Assembly: GCF_013415885.1 (NCBI RefSeq)
Contig: NZ_CP058910.1
Span: 2,046,001-2,110,000, forward strand
Origin: Halosimplex rubrum
GTDB taxonomy: Archaea > Halobacteriota > Halobacteria > Halobacteriales > Haloarculaceae
Reading direction: 5' to 3'
Length of the DNA: 64,000 bases
Shown here one piece after another: positions 17,841-26,903 of this stretch. The stretch's first letter is position 1; the number at the start of each line of letters is the position of its first letter. A program made the translations under genes and the position numbers. Under the pieces are notes generated by a model. The model saw only the letters and a program-made list of their open reading frames with translations. It ran no database searches and was not told the origin of the DNA.

Positions 17841-19109
17841 ATGAGCGACAAACCGCACCAGAACCTGGCCATCATCGGCCACGTTGACCACGGGAAGAGC
17901 ACACTCGTCGGACGACTGCTCTACGAGACGGGCAGCGTCCCCGAGCACGTAATCGAGCAGCACAAGGAAGAGGCCGAGGAGAAGGGCAAGGGCGGCTTCG
18001 AGTTCGCCTACGTCATGGACAACCTCGCCGAGGAGCGAGAGCGCGGTGTCACCATCGACATCGCCCACCAGGAGTTCGACACCGACGAGTACTTCTTCAC
18101 CATCGTCGACTGTCCGGGCCACCGCGACTTCGTCAAGAACATGATCACGGGCGCCTCGCAGGCGGACAACGCCGTGCTCGTGGTCGCCGCGGACGACGGC
18201 GTCCAGCCCCAGACCCAGGAGCACGTCTTCCTGGCCCGCACGCTGGGCATCGGCGAGATGATCGTCGCCATCAACAAGATGGACCTCGTCGACTACGAGG
18301 AAGGCCGCTACCACGAAGCCGTCGACGAAGTCACCGACCTGCTCAACCAGGTCCGCTTCGACACGGAGAACGCGAAGTTCATCCCGGTCTCGGCATTCGA
18401 GGGCGACAACATCGCCAGCGAGTCCGAGAACACCGATTGGTACGACGGCGAGATCCTGCTCGAGGCGCTCAACGCGCTGCCCGAGCCGGAGCCGCCGACG
18501 GACGCGCCGCTGCGCCTCCCGATCCAGGACGTCTACACCATCTCCGGTATCGGGACCGTCCCGGTCGGACGCGTCGAGACGGGCATGCTCAACACGGGCG
18601 ACAACGTGAGCTTCCAGCCCTCGGACGTCGGTGGCGAGGTCAAGACCATCGAGATGCACCACGAAGAGGTGCCCCAGGCCGGCCCCGGTGACAACGTCGG
18701 GTTCAACGTCCGCGGCATCGGTCAGGACGACATCCGCCGTGGCGACGTCTGTGGTCCCGCCGACGACCCGCCGTCGGTCGCCGAGACCTTCCAGGCTCGC
18801 ATCGTCGTGATGCAGCACCCGTCGGTCATCACGGCCGGCTACACCCCGGTCTTCCACGCCCACACGTCGCAGGTCGCGTGTACCATCGAGTCCATCGACC
18901 AGAAGATCGACCCCGCGACGGGCGAGGCCGAGGAGGAGAACCCGGACTTCATCCAGAACGGCGACGCCGCCGTCGTCACCATCCGCCCGCAGAAGCCGCT
19001 CAGCATCGAGTCGGCCAACGAGATTCCCGAGCTGGGGAGCTTCGCCATCCGCGACATGGGTCAGACCATCGCGGCCGGGCAGGTCATGTCCGTCAACGAG
19101 CGCGAGTAA
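17841..19109 (+). CDS. tuf: Translation elongation factor aEF-1alpha
   Basis: 422-residue GTPase that brings aminoacyl-tRNA to the ribosome. G1 is GHVDHGKST (about 13-21), G3 is DCPGHRDF, and G4 is NKMD. The archaeal/eukaryotic insertion [14 protein letters not shown] is present. It is followed after 3 nt by rps10, the conserved end of the str operon. Confidence 0.97.
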   Translation: MSDKPHQNLAIIGHVDHGKSTLVGRLLYETGSVPEHVIEQHKEEAEEKGKGGFEFAYVMDNLAEERERGVTIDIAHQEFDTDEYFFTIVDCPGHRDFVKNMITGASQADNAVLVVAADDGVQPQTQEHVFLARTLGIGEMIVAINKMDLVDYEEGRYHEAVDEVTDLLNQVRFDTENAKFIPVSAFEGDNIASESENTDWYDGEILLEALNALPEPEPPTDAPLRLPIQDVYTISGIGTVPVGRVETGMLNTGDNVSFQPSDVGGEVKTIEMHHEEVPQAGPGDNVGFNVRGIGQDDIRRGDVCGPADDPPSVAETFQARIVVMQHPSVITAGYTPVFHAHTSQVACTIESIDQKIDPATGEAEEENPDFIQNGDAAVVTIRPQKPLSIESANEIPELGSFAIRDMGQTIAAGQVMSVNERE

Positions 19110-19112
19110 CTC

Positions 19113-19421
19113 ATGCAGCAAGCACGCGTCAGGCTGGCCGGCACCAGTCCCGAAGACCTCGACTCGATCTGCGGCGAGGTCAACGACATCGCCAACAAGA
19201 CCGGCGTCGAGCTGTCGGGGCCGATCCCGCTCCCGACCAAGACGCTCGAGGTCCCCACGCGCAAGTCCCCCGACGGCGAGGGAACGGCGACGTGGGAGCA
19301 CTGGGAGATGCGCGTCCACAAGCGGCTCATCGACATCGACGCCGACGAACGCGCGCTGCGCCAGCTGATGCGGATCCAGGTCCCGAACGACGTCTCCATC
19401 GAGATCGTCCTCGAGGACTAG
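19113..19421 (+). CDS. rps10: 30S ribosomal protein S10
   Basis: 102-residue protein of the small-subunit head. The motifs [18 protein letters not shown] and [14 protein letters not shown] are diagnostic. It begins 3 nt after the aEF-1alpha stop and ends with [13 protein letters not shown], the usual archaeal C-terminus. tRNA-Ala(CGC) follows about 120 nt downstream on the same strand. Confidence 0.97.
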   Translation: MQQARVRLAGTSPEDLDSICGEVNDIANKTGVELSGPIPLPTKTLEVPTRKSPDGEGTATWEHWEMRVHKRLIDIDADERALRQLMRIQVPNDVSIEIVLED

Positions 19422-19543
19422 AGGGGACGGTGGCGCCGGCCACCGCCGTCGCCCGGTCGCCCGACGGCGCGACCGTGTGACCGATTGCCGAAGCCGCTCT
19501 CACGCGCAGGACTTATCCCCTCCGCGCTGCGAGCGATATACGC

Positions 19544-19615
19544 GGGCTCGTAGATCAGTGGCAGATCGCTTCCTTCGCAAGGAAGAGGCCCGGGGTTCAA
19601 ATCCCCGCGAGTCCA
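19544..19615 (+). tRNA. tRNA-Ala (anticodon CGC)
   Basis: A full cloverleaf folds: acceptor GGGCTCG/CGAGTCC with the G3:U70 pair that defines alanine tRNAs, D arm GATC/GATC, anticodon stem CTTCC/GGAAG with loop TTCGCAA, T arm CGGGG-TTCAAAT-CCCCG, and discriminator A. The anticodon CGC reads GCG. CCA is not encoded. A TATA candidate (CTTATCC, 19512-19518) lies about 29 nt upstream. Confidence 0.96.
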
Positions 19616-19746
19616 TAATTGCTGTCGCTCGCAAACTCGCGAGCGACGCAATTTTGTTTGTCTGAGCGGGGATTTGAGCCTGGAAGTCGCAGCGCCGAGC
19701 GAAGCGAGGCGACCGTCTTCCTTCGTTCAAATCCCCGCGAGTCCAT
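19595..19746 (+). repeat. Duplicated tRNA-Ala 3' end (attachment-site-like scar)
   Basis: A 22-bp stretch of the tRNA 3' end (19595-19616) is repeated exactly at 19725-19746. An inverted, partial copy of the same T-arm sequence (GAGCGGGGATTTGAG) lies between them at about 19665-19679. Duplication of a tRNA 3' end is the classical footprint of site-specific integration. No integrase lies between the copies, so this looks like the remnant of a lost element. Confidence 0.7.
19617..19656 (+). terminator. Hairpin with T-rich tail after tRNA-Ala
   Basis: AATTGC-T-GTCGCTCG pairs with CGAGCGAC-GCAATT (19617-19653), and TTTGTTTGTC follows. The stem plus T-rich tract, directly after the tRNA 3' end, fits a transcription stop or a processing structure. 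Confidence 0.55.
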
Positions 19747-20444
19747 CCCGGTTTCTCGTCTCTGCGAACTATCCAGTCGTCGGTCGAAGACGAGAGTCGT
19801 ACGGTAGTCTGATCTGGGTGGTCAATAGTTGTCGTCGATCCACTCGCACCACGCGCGGAAGTCTTCGGTACCGCGCTGGCTAGCTTGACTGGAGCGTCCC
19901 CGTCGGAATCTCGTCTCCCGATCTCATCGGAACGGTCACCACCCGTACCTCGTCTCACGACGCCAAAACCACCACAATTATTATATAAAAGATCGGCCTG
20001 TTCGCAGACTCCCGAAGTCGGGTGACTACAACCCCGCCCAATCAATTGTATAAGATCAATTATACACATAGATCGTGTGTCGTGGTATTTCGTCACGGAG
20101 GGGCCCCGAGGTAGTCCCGCAGTCGAAACCCCCGATCGCTTCCACTGCAGATCCGGCCGCTATCACTCGATCTCCGGGGATTCGAAACTACTTTCGCCGC
20201 GGTCCACCCATGTTTAAGAGGGAGTCACCGTATGAAACGTAACGCACGGATACATAGCGAGGGACGCCTGTAGCGGCGCGATTGCTCGGCGATCGGACAC
20301 TTGAAGCGCGCGACAAATTCCCGCAACCAAAGGGTTATTTGGGACCGATACAAACAGAAATTCCGTCACAAATGATAGGTATGAGGCCACAGCGGACACG
20401 CTCTCGATCCGGCGCTGGAACCGCCAGTGGGAGGGGTACGACAC
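19747..20444. other. Gene-free AT-rich stretch before nrdJ
   Basis: I find no intact gene. On the minus strand a short reading frame ends at about 19825 with a convincing peptide end (GTEDFRAWCEWIDDNY), but it has no plausible start and is probably a gene fragment. Positions 19980-20090 are markedly AT-rich and hold an inverted repeat (20047-20066). A TATA candidate for nrdJ (GGTTATTT, about 20333-20340) lies near the right end. Confidence 0.6.
20047..20066. promoter_or_regulatory. AT-rich inverted repeat
   Basis: TGTATAA and TTATACA form 7-bp perfect arms around a 6-nt spacer. The block sits in the AT-rich part of the gene-free stretch, next to another TATA-like run (TATTATATAAAA, about 19980-19991). 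It looks like an operator of a promoter whose gene has been lost or is unrecognised. Confidence 0.45.
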
Positions 20445-23400
20445 ATGAGTAGCGGCGATCTCGGGGTCGGCGACATCGACCTGCCGATCAAGCGCACCGA
20501 GGGGAACACGCTCGAAGACCGCTTGACGGGCAATGCGTACCACAACATTCTGCCCGCGCGCTATCTCCGCAAGGACGCCGACGGGGAACTCGTCGAGGAG
20601 CAGGAGGACCTGTTCGTCCGCGTCGCGAAGAACATCGCGCTGGCCGAGGCCGTCTACGAGGCCGACGAGCGCGGTGTCGAGGTCACGGTCACGCCCGACC
20701 AGCTCAAGCCCGACCACCCGCGCCGCGACGAGCTCGCCGCGGAGGTCTTCGGCACGGGGACGACGGCCGACGACGACGCCGAGACGACCCTCGACCAGTA
20801 CAACGTCAACAAGTTCGCCTACGAGACGGTCGTCCCGGAGCTGCCCGACGAGGTCCGGAGCCACGTCGAGGAGACCGCCGAGGAGTTCCAGCGGCTGATG
20901 GCGGATCTCTCCTTCATGCCGAACTCGCCGACGCTGATGAACGCCGGCGACGAGCTCCAGCAGCTGTCGGCCTGTTTCGTCGACTCGCCCGAGGACGACA
21001 TCACGAACATCCACCAGACCGCCAAGGAGGCCGCCGAAGTCTTCCAGTCCGGCGGCGGCATGGGCTACGCCTTCTGGCGGCTGCGACCGTACGGGGACGC
21101 CGTCGGGTCGACCGGCGGTATCGCGTCCGGCCCGATCACGTTCATGCGCACGTTCGACCAGATGTGCGAGACCATCGCCCAGGGCGGCGCCCGTCGGGGC
21201 GCCCAGATGGGGGTCATGCGCGTCTCCCATCCGGACGTGATCCAGTTCATCCACGCGAAGAACAAGGACGTCTCCCTGGCGCACACCCTGCGCCTGAACG
21301 ACCCGGACGACTTCACGCACAACTCGTTCGCCGACGCGCTGGAGGAGGCCCGGGAGCTCATCGACGACGACGGCAAGGTGCCCAAACACCTCCGCAACGC
21401 CGTTGAGGGCCACCTCTCTAACTTCAACATCTCCGTCGGGATCACCGACGACTTCATGGACGCGGTCAAGGCCGACGAGGAGTTCACCTTCACCAACCCG
21501 CGGACCGAGGAACCCCACGTCGCGACCGCGGAGACGAAGGAGCTGTACGAGATGTTCGACCTCGGCGACCACGTCGAGGTCGGCGAGGTCCTGTCGGTGC
21601 CGGCCCGGAAGGTCTGGGAGCGCATCGTCGACGGCGCCCACGAGAACGGCGAACCGGGCGTCGTCTATCTCGAACGGATCAACAAGGAGCACTCGTTCGA
21701 CGTCGAGGAACACCCGGACCACCGCATCCTCGCGACGAACCCCTGCGGCGAGCAGCCCCTCGAGGAGTACGAGGCGTGTAACCTCGGCCACATCAACCTC
21801 TCGACGCTCGCAGCGACGGACGCGCCGGACTGGCGCGTCTGGTCGGAGGCGCACGCCGACGAGTACGACTCGCTGGAGGACGCGGTCGACGCGTTCCTGC
21901 AGGAGGCCATCGACTTCGAGGCGTTCGACCACCGCATCGAGATGGGGACCCGGTTCCTCGAGAACGTGGTCACGATGTCGGACTTCCCGGTACCGAAGAT
22001 CGAGGAGACCGTCCGGGAGATGCGCAAGATCGGCCTGGGCGTCATGGGCCTGGCGCAGCTGTACATCCAGCTGGGCATGCGCTACGGCGACGACGTGTCC
22101 AACGAGGTCGCCCGCCAGCTGATGCGCCACATCAACCACGGCTCGAAGCGGGCCAGCCACGATCTCGCCGCCGAGCGGGGGAGCTTCGAGGAGTGGGACA
22201 ACTCCAAGTACGCGAACCCCACCGAGTACCGCGAGTGGTTCGAGAAGCAGACCGGTCTCGACGCCGACGAGTGGGCCGAGGGCTTCGCGCTTCGCAACCA
22301 CAACACGACGACCATCGCGCCGACGGGCACGACTTCGATGGTCGGCAACACCACCGGCGGCTGCGAGCCCATCTACAACGTCGCCTACTACAAGAACGTC
22401 TCCGACGACGTGCAGGGCGACGAGATGCTCGTCGAGTTCGACGACTACTTCCTGCGCGTGCTGGAGGAGAACGACATCGACGTCGACGCCGTCAAGCAGG
22501 AGGCCCAGGACCAGATGGCCAACAACGAGTTCGACGGCGTCACCGGTCTCTCGACGGTTCCGGACGCGGTCGGTGAGCTGTTCGTCACCACCGGCGACCT
22601 CTCCGCCAAGCAGCACGCTGGCATCCAGGTCGCCTGCCAGGAGGGCGTCGACTCCGCAATCTCCAAAACCGTGAACGCCCCCAACGACTCCACCGTCGAG
22701 GACGCCGCCGATGTCTTCGAGTACATCTACGACCACGGCGGCAAGGGCGTCACCTACTACCGCGACGGCACCCGTTCGAAGCAGGTGCTGACGACGCGCG
22801 CCCAGAACGCGGAGTTCGCCGACATGGACGCCGACGAGGTCATCGCCCAGATCGAGGAGGTCTTCGGCGGCTTCGACGCGTTCCTCGAAGAAGATGCGGT
22901 TCAGGCGGCAATCGACACCGAGGTATCGGGCATCCTCTCGGCCGCCGACGGCGAGCGCCCCGACTACGCCCAGAAGCGCTCCCGTCCCGACGTCCTCCAC
23001 GGCGTCACCCAGCGCATCGACACCGGCTACGGGAAGCTCTACGTCAACATCAACGAGGACCCCGAGGCCGAGCGCCCGTTCGAGCTGTTCGCCAACATCG
23101 GCAACTCCGGCGGGTTCACGGCTTCGTTCACCGAGGCGCTCGCCAAGACCATCTCGACGGCGCTGCGCGCGGGCGTCGACCCCCACGAGATCGCCGACGA
23201 GCTGCAGGGCATCCGCAGCCCGAAGGTCGCCTGGGACAAGGGCGAGCAGATCCAGTCCATCCCGGACGCCATCGGCACCGCCCTGCGTCGCTATCTCGAC
23301 GACGAGATCGACAAGGGCTACCCCCAGCAGGCGACGCTGGAGGAGACCGCCGAGGAGCGCGAGGCGCGACGCGCCTCGGACGGCGCGAGCGGTGAAACCG

Positions 23401-23663
23401 CGAGCGAGGACGGCAGTAACCCGAACCAGGACGTCGGCGCCACCGAACCGGAGACGGATGGCGGGGCGTCCGTCTCGATGGGCGCCGCGCCCGGCGGCGA
23501 CGCGGGCGAGCCCGGTCCCGAGGCGGGACAGGCCGCCGAGGGCGACCAGCAGGAGCTGATCGACGCCGGCGAGAGCCCGGAGTGTCCGGAGTGCTCGTCG
23601 CTGTCGCTGTACTACTCCGAAGGCTGCAAGACCTGCGAGTCCTGCGGCTGGTCGGAGTGCTGA
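20445..23663 (+). CDS. nrdJ: Ribonucleoside-diphosphate reductase, adenosylcobalamin-dependent (class II)
   Basis: 1072-residue class II reductase that makes deoxyribonucleotides with a B12-derived radical, independent of oxygen. The active-site block is NPCGEQPLEEYEACNLGHINLS (Cys434 radical Cys, Glu436); FQSGGGMGYAFWRLRP and APTGTTSMVGNTTGGCEP are further family signatures. The C-terminal tail ends in a four-cysteine zinc-ribbon-like block (CPECSS...CKTCESCGWSEC) that passes electrons. Residues about 970-995 contain an in-frame palindromic repeat (listed separately) in the linker before that tail. The start at 20445 gives MSSGDLGVGDIDLP. Confidence 0.95.
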   Translation: MSSGDLGVGDIDLPIKRTEGNTLEDRLTGNAYHNILPARYLRKDADGELVEEQEDLFVRVAKNIALAEAVYEADERGVEVTVTPDQLKPDHPRRDELAAEVFGTGTTADDDAETTLDQYNVNKFAYETVVPELPDEVRSHVEETAEEFQRLMADLSFMPNSPTLMNAGDELQQLSACFVDSPEDDITNIHQTAKEAAEVFQSGGGMGYAFWRLRPYGDAVGSTGGIASGPITFMRTFDQMCETIAQGGARRGAQMGVMRVSHPDVIQFIHAKNKDVSLAHTLRLNDPDDFTHNSFADALEEARELIDDDGKVPKHLRNAVEGHLSNFNISVGITDDFMDAVKADEEFTFTNPRTEEPHVATAETKELYEMFDLGDHVEVGEVLSVPARKVWERIVDGAHENGEPGVVYLERINKEHSFDVEEHPDHRILATNPCGEQPLEEYEACNLGHINLSTLAATDAPDWRVWSEAHADEYDSLEDAVDAFLQEAIDFEAFDHRIEMGTRFLENVVTMSDFPVPKIEETVREMRKIGLGVMGLAQLYIQLGMRYGDDVSNEVARQLMRHINHGSKRASHDLAAERGSFEEWDNSKYANPTEYREWFEKQTGLDADEWAEGFALRNHNTTTIAPTGTTSMVGNTTGGCEPIYNVAYYKNVSDDVQGDEMLVEFDDYFLRVLEENDIDVDAVKQEAQDQMANNEFDGVTGLSTVPDAVGELFVTTGDLSAKQHAGIQVACQEGVDSAISKTVNAPNDSTVEDAADVFEYIYDHGGKGVTYYRDGTRSKQVLTTRAQNAEFADMDADEVIAQIEEVFGGFDAFLEEDAVQAAIDTEVSGILSAADGERPDYAQKRSRPDVLHGVTQRIDTGYGKLYVNINEDPEAERPFELFANIGNSGGFTASFTEALAKTISTALRAGVDPHEIADELQGIRSPKVAWDKGEQIQSIPDAIGTALRRYLDDEIDKGYPQQATLEETAEEREARRASDGASGETASEDGSNPNQDVGATEPETDGGASVSMGAAPGGDAGEPGPEAGQAAEGDQQELIDAGESPECPECSSLSLYYSEGCKTCESCGWSEC
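23360..23410 (+). repeat. Palindromic repeat inside nrdJ
   Basis: CGAGGCGC-GAC-GCGCCTCG (23360-23378) is a perfect 8-bp hairpin followed by GACGGCGCGAGCGG. The same hairpin plus tail occurs in the RND exporter gene (36880-36937), in the same reading frame (REARRASDGASG here, REARSASDGRAG there), and at the 3' end of the aldolase gene (43730-43790). Confidence 0.65.
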
Positions 23664-23668
23664 GGTAG

Positions 23669-24349
23669 ATGGACGAGGCCCCCGCGCCGACGCCGTTGCG
23701 GGGGCTCGCGTGGCTCCGCACCGTGCCGGCCACCCTCTTTCTCTGCGGTCTCTTCGTTCTCGTCTTCGCCGCCGAGTGGTACGTCTGGCGCCGTTTCGGC
23801 TACGCGACGTTCGTCACGCTGTTCATCGCGACGCCCGACCCATCGGTCGGCTGGCTGCTCGCCTCGCTCGCGCACTTGCCGACGGACCCCCGGCATCTCG
23901 TTTCGAGCGTCGTGCAACTGCTCCTGTTCGGCGGCGTCGTCGAGCGTCGGCTGGGTCGGCGGCGCTTTCTCGCGCTGGCCGCGGTGGCCGGACTGGCGAC
24001 GACGGGCGCGCAGGTCGCCTGGTACGTGTCGCTCGGCGTCTCCGGCGGGGCGGCGGGGACGCTCGGCGCCAGCGGGGTCGTCCTCGCGATGACGGCGCTC
24101 GTGGTCGTCGACAGCGTCCGGTACCGGGTCGCGACGGGCGACTGGCACGGCGAGGTCACCTGGCTGTGGGTCTTCTTCGGCAGCGTGATCGCCGGGCAGG
24201 CCGTCTTCGGGCTGGTCGCGCTCGCCGCCGGAACCGCGGAGGTCGGCGTGGTCGGCCACCTGACCGGCGTGGCGATCGGGCTCGGCGTCGGACTCGCTCG
24301 ACCGACCGGTGCGGTGTTGCGCTCGGGCGACGCCCGCTACCGGTCGTAG
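23669..24349 (+). CDS. Rhomboid-family intramembrane serine protease
   Basis: 226-residue protein with about six membrane helices. The catalytic dyad is visible: Ser135 in GASGVVLAMT and His197 in VGHLTGVAIGLG, both in helices as in GlpG. Rhomboids cut single-pass membrane proteins within or near the membrane. It starts 5 nt after nrdJ and may be co-transcribed with it, though a functional link is not obvious. Confidence 0.85.
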   Translation: MDEAPAPTPLRGLAWLRTVPATLFLCGLFVLVFAAEWYVWRRFGYATFVTLFIATPDPSVGWLLASLAHLPTDPRHLVSSVVQLLLFGGVVERRLGRRRFLALAAVAGLATTGAQVAWYVSLGVSGGAAGTLGASGVVLAMTALVVVDSVRYRVATGDWHGEVTWLWVFFGSVIAGQAVFGLVALAAGTAEVGVVGHLTGVAIGLGVGLARPTGAVLRSGDARYRS

Positions 24350-24425
24350 GCGTCGTCCACTCGCCGAGTCGGTCCGCGCTTCCGGGAGGCGTGGACTTTT
24401 ACCCCACCGCCGTAACGCGGAGGGT

Positions 24426-25493
24426 ATGACGTACGACATCGCGTTTATCGGCACGGGGCCGGAGCCGGAGAACCCGGTGTGGGGCGAGAGCGCGGCGATG
24501 GCCTACCGCCACGCCGAGGGGTACCGCGAGCGCGACGACTGCCGGATCGTCGCCGCCGCCGACATCGTCCGCGAGAACGTCGTCGCCTTCGCCGACGAGT
24601 TCGATATCGCCGAGTCGGGGATCTTCGAAGACTACGAGGCGATGCTCGACGCCGCCGAGCCGGACATCGTCTCGGTCTCGACGCCGGTGCCGACCCACGC
24701 CGATATCGTCCTCGACTGCATCGAAAGCGGCGTCCCCGACGCCGTCCACTGCGAGAAGCCCATGGCGACGACGTGGGGCGACGCGCGCCTGATGGCCCAG
24801 GAGGCCGGTCGCCGGGACGTGCAACTCACCTTCAACCACCAGCGGCGCTTCTCGCCGGTCTGGCGCGAGCCCAAGCGCGCGCTGGACGAGGGAGCCATCG
24901 GCGACCTCCAGCGGGTCGAGGTCGGCACGAGCACCCTGCTGGACAACGGTACCCACCACGTCGACCTGGCGCACATGTACACCGGCGAGGCGCCCGTCGA
25001 GTGGGTGATCGGGCAGGTCGACTACCGCGAGGAACACGTCAAGTACGGCGCCCACAACGAGAACCAGGGGCTCGTCCAGTGGGCCTACGAGAGCGGCGTC
25101 CAGGGCATCGCGACGACGGGCTTCGGCGAGGACGGCGTCGGCGTCCACCACCGCCTACGGGGCACCGACGGCGTCATCGAGGTGACGCCGTGGAACGAGA
25201 CCCAGGCGCGGGTCCGCCGTGACGGCGAGGGCTGGGAGACGCTGGTCGCCGGCGTCGAGAACGCGGCGGCGGTCCCGCCGGCTATCGACCACGTCGTCGA
25301 CTGTCTGCACGAGGGCGTCGAGCCGGAGTTCTCGGCGCGGCGGGCGCTGTCGGTGACGGAAGTCATCTTCGGCGCCTGGGAGTCCGCGCGGCGCCGCGGG
25401 CGGGTGGACCTGCCGCTCCGTATCGAGGACAACCCGCTCGAAGCGATGGTCGACTCCGGCGAGTTGTCGCCGGAACCCACCGGCGAGGACTGA
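24426..25493 (+). CDS. Gfo/Idh/MocA-family oxidoreductase
   Basis: 355-residue NAD(P)-dependent dehydrogenase. The N-terminal Rossmann fold is seen in YDIAFIGTGPEPEN with an insertion after the glycine loop, followed by VSVSTPVPTHADIV and the conserved HCEKPMATTWGDARLM (Lys and Pro of the EKP motif). The C-terminal alpha/beta domain has the HHVDLAHMY histidine pair. The family acts mostly on sugars, inositols or their derivatives. The substrate is not predictable, and it seems to be a single gene. Confidence 0.88.
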   Translation: MTYDIAFIGTGPEPENPVWGESAAMAYRHAEGYRERDDCRIVAAADIVRENVVAFADEFDIAESGIFEDYEAMLDAAEPDIVSVSTPVPTHADIVLDCIESGVPDAVHCEKPMATTWGDARLMAQEAGRRDVQLTFNHQRRFSPVWREPKRALDEGAIGDLQRVEVGTSTLLDNGTHHVDLAHMYTGEAPVEWVIGQVDYREEHVKYGAHNENQGLVQWAYESGVQGIATTGFGEDGVGVHHRLRGTDGVIEVTPWNETQARVRRDGEGWETLVAGVENAAAVPPAIDHVVDCLHEGVEPEFSARRALSVTEVIFGAWESARRRGRVDLPLRIEDNPLEAMVDSGELSPEPTGED

Positions 25494-25587
25494 CGGCGGG
25501 GCCCGGGTATCCGCGGGCCGCCGTTCGCCCGTCGACCGCGGCCGGACGGCCCGGAAGCTTATGGTCACGGGCCGGCCTGTATCCGGT

Positions 25588-25782
25588 ATGCTCAGCGCAG
25601 TGGCACTCCAGTTGGACGTTCTCACGCAACCCGTCGGGATCCTCGGCGTCCTCATCCTGCTGGCGGCGATCATCCTGATCGGGCGGTTCCTGCTGTCGAT
25701 GGCCTGGCGGCTGGTGATCATCGGCATCATCGTCGTCGGCACGCTGTACATCCTCAGCGTCCTCGGGTTCAACTTCCTGTAG
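25588..25782 (+). CDS. Small two-helix membrane protein
   Basis: 64 residues with two long hydrophobic segments (about 17-39 and 41-62) and almost no loops. The ATG at 25588 is preferred over an in-frame ATG at 25561 because GCTTATGG (about 25556-25563) is a TATA candidate 28 nt upstream, which makes the first ATG part of the promoter. I do not recognise a function; similar small proteins are common in haloarchaea. Confidence 0.7.
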   Translation: MLSAVALQLDVLTQPVGILGVLILLAAIILIGRFLLSMAWRLVIIGIIVVGTLYILSVLGFNFL

Positions 25783-25854
25783 CGGCGCTCGCTCGGCCCG
25801 GGCGAGGTCGGACCCCGCCCGTGGCTTTTTCACCGCTCGACCGAAGCGCCAGTC

Positions 25855-26220
25855 GTGACGCAGTCGTCCGTCCCCGACGGCCGCGAGCAGGAACGACTGT
25901 TCGTCCGCCGACGCGAGCGACGGCTGACCCGGACCCACGCCGCGCTGTGGGTCGTGATCCTCGCGACCACGGCCGCGGACATCGTCCTGACGATGGCCGG
26001 GCTGGCCGCCGGGCTCCCCGAGGGGAACCCCGTCGTCCGGGCGATGGTCGCGTCGTTCGGTCCCGCCGGCCTCTGGACGGTGAAGTTCGCCGCGATGTGC
26101 TGGCTGGTCGCCGGGTGGTCGCTGTTGTCCGACCGGAACGCTTCGGTCTTTCTCGGGCTGTTCGCCGCGGTCACGTCGCTGGTCGTGGCGAACAACGCGT
26201 TTGCGGTCTTCGGTGCGTGA
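25855..26220 (+). CDS. Small membrane protein (DUF5658-like)
   Basis: 121 residues, GTG start, three or four membrane helices. The pattern AADIVLTMAGLAAGLPEGNPVVRAMV, with an Asp in helix 1 and EGNP(V/L) after it, resembles the DUF5658 group of small archaeal membrane proteins. A TATA-like GCTTTTTC is centred roughly 28 nt before the GTG. The function is unknown. Confidence 0.7.
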   Translation: MTQSSVPDGREQERLFVRRRERRLTRTHAALWVVILATTAADIVLTMAGLAAGLPEGNPVVRAMVASFGPAGLWTVKFAAMCWLVAGWSLLSDRNASVFLGLFAAVTSLVVANNAFAVFGA

Positions 26221-26279
26221 GTGCCGGTTCCCGGATATCCGACTACGCGCCGGAGCCGAGGAAGAAGCTGTCCGACCGC

Positions 26280-26903
26280 TCAGACGCCGTCGAGGAAGTT
26301 GGCGATCACGTCGTGGCCGACGGCGGTCAGCACGGACTCGGGGTGGAACTGGACGGCCTCGATGGGGTGGTCGCGGTGGCGGATCCCCATCACGAGGTCC
26401 ACGGTGTCGCCGTCCTCGGTCTCGGCCGCCGTCGTGGCCGTCACCTCGAAGCAGTCGGGGACTTCGGTGGCGACCAGCGAGTGATAGCGCCCGCCGCGGA
26501 TCCCCTGGTCCAGTCCCGAGAACACGCCCTCGGCGTCGTGACTGATGGGGAAGGCCTTGCCGTGGATGGGTTCGGGCGCGCGTCCGACCGTCCCGCCGTA
26601 GGCGTAGACGGCGGCCTCCAGCCCGAGACAGACGCCGAGCGTCGGCACGTCCGGACTGACCTCGGTCAGCACGTCGTTCGTGACGCCGATGTCGCGGTCG
26701 TTCTTCGGGTGGCCCGGCCCGGGGCTGATCACGATGGCGTCGGGGTCGGCGTCGCGCACGTCGTCCAGCGAGGCGGTGTTGCGGACGACCTCGGTGTCGG
26801 CGTGCTCGCTGACGTACTCGACGAGGTTGTAGGTGAACGAATCGAAGTTGTCGACGAACAGCACCCGCCGCTCGTCGGAACGCTCGCGCTGGCCGGCGCT
26901 CAT
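26280..26903 (-). CDS. trpG: Anthranilate synthase component II (glutamine amidotransferase)
   Basis: 207-residue class I glutaminase that supplies ammonia to TrpE. The oxyanion loop is SPGPGHP, the nucleophile lies in GVCLGLEAAVYAYGG (Cys about 91), and the His/Glu pair in QFHPES. The usual GHQ after the nucleophile is GLE here, a variant I associate with haloarchaeal TrpG. It is the last gene of trpDFEG and overlaps trpE by 4 nt. Confidence 0.93.
   Translation of the reverse strand: MSAGQRERSDERRVLFVDNFDSFTYNLVEYVSEHADTEVVRNTASLDDVRDADPDAIVISPGPGHPKNDRDIGVTNDVLTEVSPDVPTLGVCLGLEAAVYAYGGTVGRAPEPIHGKAFPISHDAEGVFSGLDQGIRGGRYHSLVATEVPDCFEVTATTAAETEDGDTVDLVMGIRHRDHPIEAVQFHPESVLTAVGHDVIANFLDGV

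Noticed and set aside
19500-20096. 198-codon minus-strand frame covering the tRNA-Ala and its scar
   Set aside because: It includes the antisense of a tRNA and has no coherent protein pattern.
20333-20444. Cobalamin riboswitch before the B12-dependent reductase
   Set aside because: I could not find the conserved B12-box or a matching fold in this short AT-rich leader.
20214-23186. Long open frame antisense to nrdJ (990 codons)
   Set aside because: It is the mirror of a well-identified gene in GC-rich DNA; its peptide has no family features and is not acidic in the usual pattern.
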